Source: an uncultured Collinsella sp.
Lineage (GTDB): Bacteria > Actinomycetota > Coriobacteriia > Coriobacteriales > Coriobacteriaceae
DNA: 6,616 nucleotides
Reading direction: 5' to 3'
Assembly (NCBI GenBank): GCA_902482185.1
Contig: CABSZR010000079.1
Coordinates: 1-6,616, forward strand
Below, one piece after another: positions 6,059-6,616 of this stretch. The notes below the pieces were generated by a model. The model saw only the letters and a list, made by a program, of their open reading frames with translations. It was not told where the DNA came from and searched no databases. The position numbers were made by a program, and so were the translations under genes. Every line of letters starts with the position of its first letter. Within the stretch, counting starts at the first letter, position 1.

Positions 6059-6616
6059 CTACCTCACGTTGTCGTTCATCGCGAAAGAGTTCTTCATGGC
6101 GCAGCTCGTGGTGTAGAGCACCTTGCCCAGCAGGGCATCGGTCTCCACGCGAACACGCTCGGCAAAGGCCTCGTTGGCGCGTGCAAGCTCGGCAGGCACC
6201 TCGACCTCGGGCAGAGCGGCTACGGCAGCGTCGACGTCATGGATCTGCTTGTGGCCCATGCCACCGACCTTCTCCTGATAGTCCTCCACAGCGCGGCCGC
6301 ACTCATGGAAGCGGACGTCGGCCAGGGCGCCGATCAGGCGGTTGGCCCAGTAGAAGTTTTCGGACGTCACGCGAGCCTGCGTGTCGGCATAGTACTCGGG
6401 CATGGTCTCGACATTGGCGTACAGCGGCACGAGCGCGTTAAACGAGTTGGAGCCAAACGCCATCCACTGCACGGCGCGATACGCCGGCTGTGCATAGGGG
6501 CGCAGCTGCAGCACGGCCAGCTGGCTGTTGCGGTTGATGCCGATGGGGCGGTAGCGGCCGGGACGCCCCGCCGGGTCGTGGCCGTAGGGGTCGTACGGGG
6601 TGCCCTGGTAGCAGAG
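6059..6616 (-). CDS. C69-family dipeptidase (PepD-like), C-terminal 185 residues only
   Basis: The frame enters from the right edge and stops with TAG at 6061-6059. It includes GTPYDPYG, RYRPIGINR, VLQLRP and VQWMAFGSNSFNALVPLYANV, which are characteristic of the C-terminal half of peptidase family C69/U34 dipeptidases. These are N-terminal-nucleophile hydrolases whose catalytic cysteine lies near the processed N-terminus, outside this window. Family members are usually near 500 residues, so roughly one third is present. The visible part contains ENFYWANRLIGAL and ends KNSFAMNDNVR. No frameshift or decay is seen. The enzyme releases amino acids from dipeptides, in the cytoplasm or at the surface depending on the missing N-terminus. 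The GTG at 6514 is internal, not the start: the frame reads on upstream with conserved residues. Confidence 0.92.
   Translation of the reverse strand, partial: LCYQGTPYDPYGHDPAGRPGRYRPIGINRNSQLAVLQLRPYAQPAYRAVQWMAFGSNSFNALVPLYANVETMPEYYADTQARVTSENFYWANRLIGALADVRFHECGRAVEDYQEKVGGMGHKQIHDVDAAVAALPEVEVPAELARANEAFAERVRVETDALLGKVLYTTSCAMKNSFAMNDNVR

Overview
This window looks like a chromosomal segment of a GC-rich gut actinobacterium of the Coriobacteriia, most likely Collinsella or a close relative. The basis is GC-rich codon use, an actinobacterial-style ABC1 kinase next to a phasin-like gene, and a very long exported protein with Ala/Ser/Thr-rich linker and InlB-type repeat. The genus is inference; no rRNA or marker gene is present. 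All four genes lie on the minus strand, so transcription runs from high to low coordinates.

From right to left: (i) 6616-6059 is the C-terminal third of a C69-family dipeptidase that enters from the right edge. (ii) 5959-5543 and 5534-3771 form a tight two-gene unit of a phasin-like helical protein and an ABC1/UbiB/AarF-type kinase with two C-terminal membrane helices. The unit ends in an intrinsic terminator at 3719-3692. (iii) 3693-3422 is a 5' regulatory region holding a weak promoter, a convincing cobalamin (B12) riboswitch at 3656-3483, a downstream hairpin at 3482-3449 and a ribosome binding site. (iv) 3421 to the left edge is one uninterrupted reading frame of at least 1140 residues. 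It encodes an exported protein with a signal peptide, a low-complexity stalk, four tandem DUF4430 (transcobalamin-like C-terminal) domains, a roughly 400-residue PQQ-like beta-propeller and an InlB-type repeat. The frame runs off the window, so its C-terminal anchor is not visible.

The most interesting point is the link between (iii) and (iv). A B12-sensing riboswitch sits directly upstream of a surface protein built from four domains related to the cobalamin-binding beta-domain of intrinsic factor/transcobalamin, plus a beta-propeller, the fold of the Bacteroides B12-capture protein BtuG. I infer a cell-surface corrinoid-capture protein made when B12 is scarce. Sequence alone supports the riboswitch strongly and the domain family well. 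Ligand binding is a hypothesis.

No tRNA, rRNA, CRISPR array, insertion sequence or phage gene was seen. Large plus-strand open frames opposite the real genes are antisense shadows.
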